DNA from: UBA6624 sp964517115 [NCBI: uncultured bacterium]
GTDB taxonomy: Bacteria; UBP7; UBA6624
DNA: 64,000 nucleotides
Assembly: GCA_964517115.1 (NCBI GenBank)
Contig: CAZFBE010000002.1
Coordinates: 8,594-72,593 of the forward strand
Direction: 5' to 3'
Under the pieces are notes generated by a model that ran no database searches, was not told the DNA's origin, and saw only the letters and a program-made list of their open reading frames with translations. A program made the position numbers and the translations under genes. Shown in pieces: positions 1 to 8,182 of the stretch (position 1 is its first letter; each line of letters opens with the position of its first letter).

Positions 1-637
1 TAATTACAGATATTTTTTTCAGAACATCTGATTTGTGAAATTTTTTAAGAATTGCATGAGCTAGTTTTTGTTGTCTTTGTATTCTTCCTATGTCACCTAA
101 AGAATCGTTTCTGAATCTTGCATACAAAACTGAATCTTTTCCATTTAAGGTGTGAATACCTGATTCAAAGTTGATCTTTAAGCTTTGAGACGTGTCTTCG
201 TATTTGAGTTCTTTTTCTATATGAACTCTTACTCCGCCGAGGTCATCGATTAATTTCTCTAGGTCTTTAAAATTGATTACAAGATATCTATCAACTGTAA
301 TATTTGCCAAAGAGTTTAAAGCGCCTCTTAACCCCGTTATGTTTCCGTTATTGTGCCAACTATGGTTTATTCTGTTTGTTCCATCTTGAGTTTCAACAAG
401 CGTATCTCTTGGTATTGAAAGTATATTTGGAGCACCTCCCGATTTAGGCAAAGCTGCAAGCAGTATCGTGTCGGGATTTATATCTTCTTTTGACTGGTCA
501 AGACCAACTATAAGAACTGTTTCTGCTCTTGTTTGTTTGTATTTTTTGAAACCTTCTGCAAAACTTGATAAAAGAATAAAAAATATCAAACTGAGAAGCA
601 TTCCCAAGAAAGTCAAATTTAGGTATTTTTGTATCAT
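1..637 (-). CDS. LytR-CpsA-Psr (LCP) family protein, partial
   Basis: The gene runs off the left edge, so about 212 N-terminal codons are visible and the stop is not. The start ATG (637-635) overlaps the nadD stop in an ATGA arrangement. One N-terminal membrane helix (about residues 9-28) is followed by an LCP domain. The conserved pieces are LSIPRDTLVET, RINHSW, a run ending DDLGGVRVHIEKEL, LNGKDSVLYARFRND, and GDIGRIQRQQ with its phosphate-binding arginines. LCP proteins transfer polyisoprenyl-phosphate-linked glycopolymers onto peptidoglycan or other acceptors outside the membrane. The family is best studied in Gram-positive bacteria but is also found in diderms. The order obg-nadD-LCP is a known arrangement; rsfS often follows, but it would lie outside the window. 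The family call is secure; the substrate is unknown. Confidence 0.85.
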   Translation of the reverse strand, partial: MIQKYLNLTFLGMLLSLIFFILLSSFAEGFKKYKQTRAETVLIVGLDQSKEDINPDTILLAALPKSGGAPNILSIPRDTLVETQDGTNRINHSWHNNGNITGLRGALNSLANITVDRYLVINFKDLEKLIDDLGGVRVHIEKELKYEDTSQSLKINFESGIHTLNGKDSVLYARFRNDSLGDIGRIQRQQKLAHAILKKFHKSDVLKKISVI

Positions 638-1194
638 TTATAAAGACCTCTTTTGAGAATCTTTTCTTCAACAAGTTTTGGTAATAGGTTTTTCACAGAT
701 TTTTTTTCCTTAATTTTCCTTCTTATTTCAGAAGATGAAATTTCCATTATTTTAGATTTGAGAAATGTTGTTTTATTGTTTTTTTCAGATTCCATTCTTC
801 TTGCTACAACTATATTACAGTTGTCAATTAATTCACTGTAGTTTTTCCAATTTTTTATATCTTTTAAATTGTCTTCTCCAACCAAAAGAGATATTTTTTT
901 ATTTTCATGATTTTTTTTAACCCATCTGACTTGGTCTATTGAGTAACAGGTTTCATTTTTCTTTTTTTCAAAATCAGAAATTATGACGTTTTTCAACTGA
1001 GCCGTTCCTGCTTTGCAGAGCTGAATTCTTTCTTCAAATGATGCATGAAAATTTTTCCCTACAGGAGAGATATATGTAGGAATGACATAAATGGGTTTAT
1101 ATTTTTCCTTAATACAAGCATTGATCAACTCTAAATGCGCATTATGAAAAGGGTCAAAGGAGCCTCCAAAAATTAAAGGATTTATCCTGGCCAT
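634..1194 (-). CDS. nadD: Nicotinate-nucleotide adenylyltransferase
   Basis: This enzyme joins nicotinate mononucleotide and ATP to give deamido-NAD in the cytosolic NAD synthesis pathway. The N-terminus carries the nucleotidyltransferase signature GGSFDPFHNAH (about residues 10-20). The second signature ends near SSSEIRRKI, matching the ISSTxIR motif of the family. At 186 residues it has the usual NadD length. The ATG lies inside the 3' end of obg (13-base overlap), and the stop overlaps the LCP start by four bases, so translation of the three genes is probably coupled. Confidence 0.95.
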   Translation of the reverse strand: MARINPLIFGGSFDPFHNAHLELINACIKEKYKPIYVIPTYISPVGKNFHASFEERIQLCKAGTAQLKNVIISDFEKKKNETCYSIDQVRWVKKNHENKKISLLVGEDNLKDIKNWKNYSELIDNCNIVVARRMESEKNNKTTFLKSKIMEISSSEIRRKIKEKKSVKNLLPKLVEEKILKRGLYK

Positions 1195-2021
1195 TCTTTT
1201 ATGCTTTTGATATTTTCAGAATCTACAGGTATTGAGGAGTTTTTATATGTATAAATTTTGGATTTTTTTGGCAAGATTTCTTTTATTTTTAAAAAATCTT
1301 TGATTTTTGTAAACCTTCCAACAAAAACAATTTTTTTTGCATTTTTTGTCTGATGGAGCCAATTTTTTACTTCATTCAGAGATGGTATTAGAAGTATTTT
1401 TTCATTAATTTTCATCTTATTAACTTTAACTCCTATTATTGGATAACTAGGCATTGTCTTGTCATACTTTCTTCCTGTTAGTTTTTCATGGATAGAAAGA
1501 GAGGAGTTTGTATTGGATATTATTGCAGTATCACAAGGAATAAAATAATTCATGCTGAGGCTTTTCTCTTCTCCAGGTTTTCCTTTCGTTATTTTTTTCG
1601 GCGATCTGTTTACGGAACTTGCAAAAGACCTATTTCCCCTTCCTCCACGGCCACCTTTTAGAGTGAATATTTCTCCTGGTTTTTCAAGTTTTTTAATTAA
1701 GTCTTTTTTCAAATCCCTTAACTCTGTTCCAGTTGGAACTTTTAGGATTAGTTCTTTTCCATTTTTTCCACTTTTGTTATTTTTTCCACCACTAAACCCA
1801 TTTTCAGCTTTTATAGGTTTGTTTTGTTTGAATTTGTATAAATCAAATACAGAATCATCGGCAACGATAGAAAGGTTTCCACCTCGCCCTCCGTTTCCTC
1901 CGTCAGGGCCCATACTTGCTCTAAATTTTTGTCTTAGGAAAGAAGATCTTCCATCACCGCCATTCCCAGCGACTAAATGAATTTCAGTCGAATCTATGAA
2001 TTTGTTGAAGAATTTACTCAG
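1182..2021 (-). CDS. obg: Obg-like protein with degenerate GTPase domain, CTG start
   Basis: Obg/CgtA is normally a GTPase that matures the 50S subunit. The N-terminal glycine-rich Obg fold is clear: [10 protein letters not shown] (residues about 15-24), then [12 protein letters not shown] from residue 37 and [15 protein letters not shown]. The first ATG (1913) would remove the GNGGDG part of this fold. The open frame extends only to a TAG at 2027-2025, with no ATG, GTG or TTG in between. CTG at 2021, nested in the rpmA stop as CTGAGTAA, is the best start; ATT at 2024 is the alternative. The C-terminal half aligns with the G domain, but the P-loop position reads [11 protein letters not shown] (about 166-176) with no GKS/T, and the DxPG and NKxD motifs are absent. 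At about 279 residues it is shorter than usual (330 or more). It probably keeps a ribosome-binding role without GTP hydrolysis. Confidence 0.8.
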   Translation of the reverse strand: MSKFFNKFIDSTEIHLVAGNGGDGRSSFLRQKFRASMGPDGGNGGRGGNLSIVADDSVFDLYKFKQNKPIKAENGFSGGKNNKSGKNGKELILKVPTGTELRDLKKDLIKKLEKPGEIFTLKGGRGGRGNRSFASSVNRSPKKITKGKPGEEKSLSMNYFIPCDTAIISNTNSSLSIHEKLTGRKYDKTMPSYPIIGVKVNKMKINEKILLIPSLNEVKNWLHQTKNAKKIVFVGRFTKIKDFLKIKEILPKKSKIYTYKNSSIPVDSENIKSIKEWPG

Positions 2022-2268
2022 AATCTATTTGTGCTACTTTTTTATTGCCTCTTTTGTTTACATATTTGACTATGCCATTGTTTAATGCAAACAAAGTGTA
2101 ATCTTTCCCAATTCCAACATCTTTACCAGGGTGTATATTTTTGCCCCTTTGTCTAACTAAAACATTTCCAGTTGAAACTTTTTGACCATCTGAACATTTG
2201 ACGCCAAGACGTTTTCCTGCAGTTGATCTTAAATTCTTAGTACTTCCCTGACCTGTTTTATGCGCCAT
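2014..2268 (-). CDS. rpmA: 50S ribosomal protein L27
   Basis: This 84-residue protein begins [10 protein letters not shown] and carries the L27 signatures [22 protein letters not shown] and GIVKY. L27's N-terminal tail reaches towards the peptidyl-transferase centre. The usually conserved NGRDS segment reads NLRST here (residues about 12-16), a noticeable divergence for such a conserved protein. The gene lies one base downstream of rplU. Its terminal GAG TAA overlaps the proposed CTG start of obg. The identification is secure. Confidence 0.95.
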   Translation of the reverse strand: MAHKTGQGSTKNLRSTAGKRLGVKCSDGQKVSTGNVLVRQRGKNIHPGKDVGIGKDYTLFALNNGIVKYVNKRGNKKVAQIDSE

Positions 2269-2269
2269 A

Positions 2270-2584
2270 TTAACCCTCTATTTTTAAAACTTTTAATTGG
2301 GTGTATTCTTGTCTGTGGCCAATAATTCTTTTGTAGTTCTTTTTTGCTTTGTATTTTTGGACCCTGACTTTTTTATCTTTGATGTGAGCAATAACTTCGC
2401 AAGTAACCTTTGCTTTTTCTACTAGAGGTTTTCCAATCTTGACTTTATCCTTATTTATTGTCATTAGGATCTCTTTGTAAACAATTTTTTTGCCTTTTTC
2501 TTCAGCAACCTTGTCAACAAATACGGTTTCCCCTGAGCAAACTAACATTTGTGTTCCTGATGCTTTAATAATTGCCTTCTTCAT
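2270..2584 (-). CDS. rplU: 50S ribosomal protein L21
   Basis: This is the first gene of the rplU-rpmA-obg-nadD-LCP operon. The 104-residue product has the L21 pattern: an N-terminal [12 protein letters not shown] strand, a central EILM segment, the [21 protein letters not shown] rRNA-binding stretch and a C-terminal TQLKVLKI strand. L21 contacts 23S rRNA in the large subunit. A TATAAT box on the same strand lies about 30 bases upstream of the ATG, so the gene probably has its own promoter with a short leader. Confidence 0.95.
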   Translation of the reverse strand: MKKAIIKASGTQMLVCSGETVFVDKVAEEKGKKIVYKEILMTINKDKVKIGKPLVEKAKVTCEVIAHIKDKKVRVQKYKAKKNYKRIIGHRQEYTQLKVLKIEG

Positions 2585-2614
2585 ATCTTTAATAAAATAA
2601 ACCCGTAATAGACT

Positions 2615-2624
2615 ATTATATAAC
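2615..2624. promoter_or_regulatory. Overlapping divergent -10 boxes for rplU and the small membrane gene
   Basis: On the minus strand TATAAT (2620-2615) sits well for rplU. On the plus strand TATAAC (2619-2624) overlaps it and points at the small ORF. No convincing -35 box is visible on either side. If the plus-strand box is used, transcription would start at or next to the ATG at 2632, giving a nearly leaderless mRNA. This is inferred from motif match only. Confidence 0.45.
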
Positions 2625-2631
2625 TTTTTTT

Positions 2632-2727
2632 ATGGAAAGATTTTTTGGACAGATAACGAACTTGGCTTTAGTGCTTGCTGTTGTTGGTTTCTTTCTTTGG
2701 TTTTTTTCAGCAAAGTTAAGAAAATAA
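2632..2727 (+). CDS. Small single-pass membrane protein (31 residues)
   Basis: The ORF begins MERFFGQITN, has one uninterrupted hydrophobic helix (about residues 10-27), and ends with the basic tail AKLRK. The pattern is that of a small inner-membrane protein with a positively charged C-terminus. It is transcribed divergently from rplU and ends two bases before the stop of the convergent haem/copper lipoprotein gene, so it exactly fills the gap. No Shine-Dalgarno sequence is visible. I do not recognise a family. Chance cannot be excluded at this length, but the fit between neighbours and the clean hydrophobic core support a real gene. Confidence 0.5.
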   Translation: MERFFGQITNLALVLAVVGFFLWFFSAKLRK

Positions 2728-2728
2728 A

Positions 2729-4165
2729 TTAATCCCCTCTCCAGAGAACAGCAATTAATGCTAGACACATTTCATCTAAAGAACTTGGTCCCAGCCTTAC
2801 GTCAATAGGCTCATTAATATCGTCATATTCACTGAGTGCATAGGCAACGAAGGGGTTATTCATGGTGTTGTCGAAGGTGCATTTGAATTCAAGGGTATCT
2901 CCTCCCCTTATCCTTGGGACAAGCCATCTTCCACCAGGGTAACCAGTATCATAATAGTACATTCTTTGATAATAGAAGTTGTAGTTTGGGGTTGCAATCA
3001 GGCATTCCTTTTTCTTTTGACCCTCTTCAGGGTTTTTTCGATGGAGGATAACTTCCATGTTGGTTCCTGTGTAGTGCATATGTGTCCCTATCCCAAAAAT
3101 TGCTGTTTCGGGAAAGTTTTCTGGGAGTGTAAAGAGAATTGTTTCCTCATGACCCTTTACGTTTGCGGGAATTACAAAATCGGGATATCCTTTTTCATCA
3201 TATGAACCTGGGACAAGGCCATTTGGAATTAGATTGTTGTCCTCATCAAGGCTATTGTCATGACTTGAGCCCCAAACCCAAACATAGGATTTCAGCAAAG
3301 GCTGTCTTTTTGTTATTTCAAGCTCAAGTATGCTTGAATCTTTTGGAGGTTCATCGTACTCTTGGTGAATGTGGTAGTGTATTTGCATGATGATCTTAGA
3401 TCCTTCAGGGATATGTATTCCAGATTCCTTTGGAGGGTCGTAAGGTGGGTATCCAGGATTCCATCCTCCTATCAAACTTACTTCAAAACCTACATCACCA
3501 AAGCAGTTGTAGTAACCTTTCTCGCCAGCTGTTTCAGATGATGCCCCCTTCTCGTCAAGCCATAATCCGACATGATGGACAACCTCGTTGTTTCCAGGAG
3601 TTATCCTGAAGTTTGTCATCCATGTGTCCCCCTCGATTTCTGGGTCAAGGACAAAGCACCTGAGCATGTCGTCTGTTCCTCCCCACTTTTCTCCAACAAT
3701 CGTGTATTCGGGGATGCTCATTTTTATGTCCGACCTAAAGGGAACCTCTTTTTTCGTCTCTTTGTTTTTTTCAACCTTTTCACCCATGGGGAAATCAGAA
3801 TCAATCCACTTTTCCAGAAGGAGTATCTCCCTTTGGGTCAGGGTGGGGTCATCTTTCCATCCAAGCTGGTTTGGTTCACATGTTTCCGTTTCTCCGGGAC
3901 CCCATGGAGGCATCCTTTTTGCCTTGATTGCCCTCAGGGCACTCTTCGCCTTTTCTTTGACTTGGTCGTATGTTTCGAGAGAAAAGTCAGCAACATTCCC
4001 ATCTGAATGGCATGAGATGCAGTGATCTGAGAATATTTCTGAGATGTGACCTTCCCATGTTACCTCTGATTCAGCAAGCGTAAACTCTTCTTGGCTTGTT
4101 GCATTTTTTTCTTGACAGGAGTTGAAGATAAGAAAAAAAGAAAAAAGAAAGACTCTTTTCATCAT
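2729..4165 (-). CDS. Haem c / copper type II monooxygenase-like lipoprotein, copy A
   Basis: The protein has 478 residues from the ATG at 4165. The longer frame from 4189 starts inside copy B's coding end and lacks a good signal peptide. MMKRVFLFSFFLIFNSC is a lipoprotein signal with the lipid-receiving Cys at about residue 17. A c-type haem motif CISCH follows near residue 50. The rest resembles the copper type II ascorbate-dependent monooxygenase (PHM/DBM) fold, with potential copper ligands in VVHHVGLW, MQIHYHIH and GTHMHYTG. Predicted location is the periplasmic face, anchored by lipid. The substrate is unknown; the haem could pass electrons to the copper sites. Bases 2744-4126 match copy B. 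The C-terminus differs (WRGD here, NKS in copy B), as does the signal peptide. Confidence 0.8.
   Translation of the reverse strand: MMKRVFLFSFFLIFNSCQEKNATSQEEFTLAESEVTWEGHISEIFSDHCISCHSDGNVADFSLETYDQVKEKAKSALRAIKAKRMPPWGPGETETCEPNQLGWKDDPTLTQREILLLEKWIDSDFPMGEKVEKNKETKKEVPFRSDIKMSIPEYTIVGEKWGGTDDMLRCFVLDPEIEGDTWMTNFRITPGNNEVVHHVGLWLDEKGASSETAGEKGYYNCFGDVGFEVSLIGGWNPGYPPYDPPKESGIHIPEGSKIIMQIHYHIHQEYDEPPKDSSILELEITKRQPLLKSYVWVWGSSHDNSLDEDNNLIPNGLVPGSYDEKGYPDFVIPANVKGHEETILFTLPENFPETAIFGIGTHMHYTGTNMEVILHRKNPEEGQKKKECLIATPNYNFYYQRMYYYDTGYPGGRWLVPRIRGGDTLEFKCTFDNTMNNPFVAYALSEYDDINEPIDVRLGPSSLDEMCLALIAVLWRGD
2744..4126. repeat. Direct repeat unit A (1,383 bp)
   Basis: This block reappears at 4179-5561, offset by exactly 1,435 bases. 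I see no difference between the units. Four long non-coding-strand frames also translate identically in both, which argues that silent positions match too. Identity stops inside the coding sequences at both ends, leaving distinct signal peptides and C-termini. Confidence 0.9.
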
Positions 4166-4166
4166 T

Positions 4167-5603
4167 TTAGCTTTTATTGAGAACAGCAATTAATGCTAGA
4201 CACATTTCATCTAAAGAACTTGGTCCCAGCCTTACGTCAATAGGCTCATTAATATCGTCATATTCACTGAGTGCATAGGCAACGAAGGGGTTATTCATGG
4301 TGTTGTCGAAGGTGCATTTGAATTCAAGGGTATCTCCTCCCCTTATCCTTGGGACAAGCCATCTTCCACCAGGGTAACCAGTATCATAATAGTACATTCT
4401 TTGATAATAGAAGTTGTAGTTTGGGGTTGCAATCAGGCATTCCTTTTTCTTTTGACCCTCTTCAGGGTTTTTTCGATGGAGGATAACTTCCATGTTGGTT
4501 CCTGTGTAGTGCATATGTGTCCCTATCCCAAAAATTGCTGTTTCGGGAAAGTTTTCTGGGAGTGTAAAGAGAATTGTTTCCTCATGACCCTTTACGTTTG
4601 CGGGAATTACAAAATCGGGATATCCTTTTTCATCATATGAACCTGGGACAAGGCCATTTGGAATTAGATTGTTGTCCTCATCAAGGCTATTGTCATGACT
4701 TGAGCCCCAAACCCAAACATAGGATTTCAGCAAAGGCTGTCTTTTTGTTATTTCAAGCTCAAGTATGCTTGAATCTTTTGGAGGTTCATCGTACTCTTGG
4801 TGAATGTGGTAGTGTATTTGCATGATGATCTTAGATCCTTCAGGGATATGTATTCCAGATTCCTTTGGAGGGTCGTAAGGTGGGTATCCAGGATTCCATC
4901 CTCCTATCAAACTTACTTCAAAACCTACATCACCAAAGCAGTTGTAGTAACCTTTCTCGCCAGCTGTTTCAGATGATGCCCCCTTCTCGTCAAGCCATAA
5001 TCCGACATGATGGACAACCTCGTTGTTTCCAGGAGTTATCCTGAAGTTTGTCATCCATGTGTCCCCCTCGATTTCTGGGTCAAGGACAAAGCACCTGAGC
5101 ATGTCGTCTGTTCCTCCCCACTTTTCTCCAACAATCGTGTATTCGGGGATGCTCATTTTTATGTCCGACCTAAAGGGAACCTCTTTTTTCGTCTCTTTGT
5201 TTTTTTCAACCTTTTCACCCATGGGGAAATCAGAATCAATCCACTTTTCCAGAAGGAGTATCTCCCTTTGGGTCAGGGTGGGGTCATCTTTCCATCCAAG
5301 CTGGTTTGGTTCACATGTTTCCGTTTCTCCGGGACCCCATGGAGGCATCCTTTTTGCCTTGATTGCCCTCAGGGCACTCTTCGCCTTTTCTTTGACTTGG
5401 TCGTATGTTTCGAGAGAAAAGTCAGCAACATTCCCATCTGAATGGCATGAGATGCAGTGATCTGAGAATATTTCTGAGATGTGACCTTCCCATGTTACCT
5501 CTGATTCAGCAAGCGTAAACTCTTCTTGGCTTGTTGCATTTTTTTCTTGACAGGAGTTGAAAATAAGAAATAGGAAAATAAGAGTTATTTTTTTTATCTC
5601 CAT
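4167..5603 (-). CDS. Haem c / copper type II monooxygenase-like lipoprotein, copy B
   Basis: This is the upstream paralogue of copy A and also has 478 residues. It starts MEIKKITLIFLFLIFNSC, a different lipoprotein signal joined to an otherwise identical mature protein with CISCH, VVHHVGLW, QIHYH and THMHYTG. The ATG overlaps the uvrB stop (ATGGAGATAA), so it may be read through from uvrB. Copy A begins two bases after its stop. The equal lengths and different ends suggest two older paralogues whose bodies were made identical by gene conversion, rather than a simple tandem duplication. An assembly artefact is possible but less likely because the ends differ. Confidence 0.8.
   Translation of the reverse strand: MEIKKITLIFLFLIFNSCQEKNATSQEEFTLAESEVTWEGHISEIFSDHCISCHSDGNVADFSLETYDQVKEKAKSALRAIKAKRMPPWGPGETETCEPNQLGWKDDPTLTQREILLLEKWIDSDFPMGEKVEKNKETKKEVPFRSDIKMSIPEYTIVGEKWGGTDDMLRCFVLDPEIEGDTWMTNFRITPGNNEVVHHVGLWLDEKGASSETAGEKGYYNCFGDVGFEVSLIGGWNPGYPPYDPPKESGIHIPEGSKIIMQIHYHIHQEYDEPPKDSSILELEITKRQPLLKSYVWVWGSSHDNSLDEDNNLIPNGLVPGSYDEKGYPDFVIPANVKGHEETILFTLPENFPETAIFGIGTHMHYTGTNMEVILHRKNPEEGQKKKECLIATPNYNFYYQRMYYYDTGYPGGRWLVPRIRGGDTLEFKCTFDNTMNNPFVAYALSEYDDINEPIDVRLGPSSLDEMCLALIAVLNKS
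4179..5561. repeat. Direct repeat unit B (1,383 bp)
   Basis: Second unit of the repeat described at 2744-4126. The two units are separated by 52 bp containing the end of copy B, the start of copy A and copy A's signal peptide. Such long adjacent repeats are expected to be unstable by homologous recombination unless selection keeps both. Confidence 0.9.
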
Positions 5604-7552
5604 GTTTCTATCTCCTCTGCCATGGCTTCAATTCTGTCTCTTAATGCTGCAGCCAACTCGAATTCAAGATTATCTGCATGTAAAAGCATTTCTTTTTCCA
5701 TTTTTTGAACAAGTTTCATACCTTTGCTGTAATCTTTTGAACTCATTGATTCTTCTTCTCCAATCAAAAACAATTTACTCATTTTTATAGATTTTTTTAT
5801 ACTTTTAGGTTTCTTATTATTCTTTTTATTATATTCTTTCTGAATTTCTCTTCTTCTTGAGGTTTCTCCTATAGCTTCACTCATTGAAGGGCTTATTGAA
5901 TCAGCATAAAGAACAACCTTTCCATTTAAATGCCTTGATGCTCTTCCAATAATCTGTATTAGAGACTTTGTGCTTCTTAAAAAACCTTGTTTATCTGCAT
6001 CTAATATTGCAATAGTTGAAACTTCTGGGAGGTCCAAGCCTTCTCTTAGGAGGTTGACTCCAACCAAGCAATCAATTTTTCCAGATCTCAATTGGTGTAT
6101 TATTTTTATTCTTTCAAGTGTTTTTACTTTTGCATGGAGCCATCCAGAATTTATATTTCTTTCTTGTAGAAATTCTGAAATTTCTTCTGACATTTTTTGA
6201 GTAAGGGCTATTATCAAAACCCTATCTCCCTTTGATTTTGCTTTTTTTATCTCCTTCAAAATGTGGTTGACCTGATTGCTTCTTGAGTGAATTTCTATTT
6301 TTGGATCAATTAGGTATGTAGGTCGAATAATTTGTTCAGTTATTTTTTCTGAATTTTCAATTTCCCAAGATCCTGGTGTTGCAGAGACAAAAAGAGTTTT
6401 ATTTGTTTTTTTCATCAATTCATCAAAGTTTAATGGTCTATTGTCGTAGGCAGAAGGCAATCTAAAACCATGGTCTATCAGGGATTTTTTTCTAGACCTA
6501 TCTCCTTTTGGCATTCCTTTAAATTGAGGTATTGATACATGGCTTTCATCGATTATTGTGAGAAAGTCTTTTGGAAAGAAATCTACCAAGCACGTAGGAG
6601 GCTCACCTTTTTTCCTTTGTTGAAAATGTCTTGAGTAATTTTCAATACCTTTAACAGTTCCAAAAGTTTGTATTTGCTCAAGGTCATAAAGAGTTTTTTC
6701 TCTAATCCTTTCTGCTTCTATCATTTTTTCTTCTTTTTTGAAGGAACTCTCACGGATCTTCATTTCTTCTTTTATTTCGCAAAATATTTTTTCTCTATTT
6801 TTGTCATTCACTACATGCAATGTTGACGGAAATATGGTTACCTTCTCTTCAGAAGATATCTTTTCTCTCGAAATTGTATGAATTTTTTTTATCGATTCAA
6901 TTTCATTTCCAAACCATTCAATGAGTATTGAGTTCTCCTCTTCAGGGGTTTTTATTTTCATTGTGTCATTTTGTCTTTCAAATGTGCCATTGCTGATTGA
7001 GCCTGTTTCATAAACATAACCCATTGAAACCAATCTTTTTCCAATGTCTTTTGGCTCTATTAGGTCACCCTTTTTTATTGGCAGGATTTTATTTAAATAA
7101 TCTTTAGGTGCTCCTATTCCGTAAACACTTGAGACCGTTCCTATTATGACTGAATGTTTTGATGTAATTAAGTTTTTTACTGCTTGATGCCTCAATCTTT
7201 CAATTTCTGTATTTATTTTTGCATCTTTTTCGATATATTTATTTTCATGAACTATGTAAGCTTCTGGTTGATAGTAGTCATAATAGGAAACAAAATATCC
7301 AACAGCATTATTCGGAAAAAAAGTTTTAAATTCTTCGTAAAGTTGTGCAGCGAGTGTTTTGTTATGTGTTAAAACCAATGTAGGCAAACCCAGTGATTGA
7401 ATAACATTTGAAACCGTATAGGTTTTCCCACTTCCAGTAACTCCTAACAGTGTTTGTTTTTTTGAGCCTTCTTCAAAACCTTTTACTATGCTTTTGATTG
7501 CCTTTGGCTGATCTCCGGTTGGAGAAAATTGAGTTTTTAGATTAAAGTTCAC
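5594..7552 (-). CDS. uvrB: UvrABC system protein B
   Basis: UvrB is the DNA-damage-verifying helicase-like subunit of nucleotide excision repair. The 652-residue product begins FSPTGDQPKAI and has Walker A GVTGSGKTYT (about 37-46), the beta-hairpin region YYDYYQPEAY, DESHVSIPQFKGM, the helicase motif with QIIGRASRH, and a C-terminal UVR domain (LEFELAAALRDRIEAM) that contacts UvrC. The start is GTG (7552), four bases after the coaE stop. Length and all motifs fit a full-length active UvrB. Confidence 0.97.
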   Translation of the reverse strand: MNFNLKTQFSPTGDQPKAIKSIVKGFEEGSKKQTLLGVTGSGKTYTVSNVIQSLGLPTLVLTHNKTLAAQLYEEFKTFFPNNAVGYFVSYYDYYQPEAYIVHENKYIEKDAKINTEIERLRHQAVKNLITSKHSVIIGTVSSVYGIGAPKDYLNKILPIKKGDLIEPKDIGKRLVSMGYVYETGSISNGTFERQNDTMKIKTPEEENSILIEWFGNEIESIKKIHTISREKISSEEKVTIFPSTLHVVNDKNREKIFCEIKEEMKIRESSFKKEEKMIEAERIREKTLYDLEQIQTFGTVKGIENYSRHFQQRKKGEPPTCLVDFFPKDFLTIIDESHVSIPQFKGMPKGDRSRKKSLIDHGFRLPSAYDNRPLNFDELMKKTNKTLFVSATPGSWEIENSEKITEQIIRPTYLIDPKIEIHSRSNQVNHILKEIKKAKSKGDRVLIIALTQKMSEEISEFLQERNINSGWLHAKVKTLERIKIIHQLRSGKIDCLVGVNLLREGLDLPEVSTIAILDADKQGFLRSTKSLIQIIGRASRHLNGKVVLYADSISPSMSEAIGETSRRREIQKEYNKKNNKKPKSIKKSIKMSKLFLIGEEESMSSKDYSKGMKLVQKMEKEMLLHADNLEFELAAALRDRIEAMAEEIETWR

Positions 7553-7555
7553 CTT

Positions 7556-8182
7556 TCAGCCAGGTTTAGAACTGCCTTCTTTCAAACAAAAAACAGATAC
7601 AACTTCAAGGGTTTTTTTCTCTAAGTCTTGCAAACTGCCATTGTTTTTTATCACAGCATCAGATATTAAGCTCCTTTCTTTTTCGGTTGATTGAGATTTT
7701 TCTATAGCAAGGAATTCTTCTTTTGTTAGTTTGTTTTTGTATCTTTTTAAGGTTCTATGAAGTCTTTTTTCTTGTTTTGCCTCAACAGTAATGATTTTCT
7801 TGAAATGTTTTTCAAGCCCTGATTTGACCAAGATTGGTATTTCACAAATCAAGTTTTTTTCATTTGACTTGATTAAAGATACACATTGTTTTTTTATTAC
7901 TGGATGAATGATGCTTTCTAAAAAAGACAATTTCTTTTTGTTGGAAAAAACTATTTTTCTTAATTTTTCTTTATCAAGATTTTTTTTATTTTCCCCTTTT
8001 GTTACAAATGCTTCAGGAATTTTCGTTTTTAGCTTTTCTTGAATTTCTTTCCTTAAGTAAAGGTTGTGAACTTCTTTATCAGCACTGTAGGTATCAAATC
8101 CAATTCTTTTAAAGATGTCTAAAACGGTTGATTTTCCGGATCCAAATGAGCCCGTTAGGCCAATTGTTAAATTTTTACTCAA
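7556..8182 (-). CDS. coaE: Dephospho-CoA kinase
   Basis: CoaE phosphorylates dephospho-CoA in the last step of coenzyme A synthesis. The P-loop is GLTGSFGSGKST (about residues 8-19), followed by the DTYSADKEVH substrate motif and IPILVKSGLEKHF in the lid region. An ATG at 8242 exists, but the family normally starts a few residues before the P-loop. TTG at 8182 reads TTGAGTAAA and overlaps the GAG TAA stop of the upstream S1 gene, the same layout as the rpmA/obg junction, so I prefer TTG. The C-terminus is long and lysine-rich. Confidence 0.92.
   Translation of the reverse strand: MSKNLTIGLTGSFGSGKSTVLDIFKRIGFDTYSADKEVHNLYLRKEIQEKLKTKIPEAFVTKGENKKNLDKEKLRKIVFSNKKKLSFLESIIHPVIKKQCVSLIKSNEKNLICEIPILVKSGLEKHFKKIITVEAKQEKRLHRTLKRYKNKLTKEEFLAIEKSQSTEKERSLISDAVIKNNGSLQDLEKKTLEVVSVFCLKEGSSKPG

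Noticed and set aside
1182-1913. ATG 1913 as the obg start
   Set aside because: It would remove the conserved GNGGDG segment of the Obg fold that is clearly encoded upstream in the same frame.
2966-5460. Four long plus-strand frames repeated in both copies of the haem/copper genes
   Set aside because: They are antisense shadows; they occur twice only because the underlying DNA is duplicated, and no domain is recognisable.
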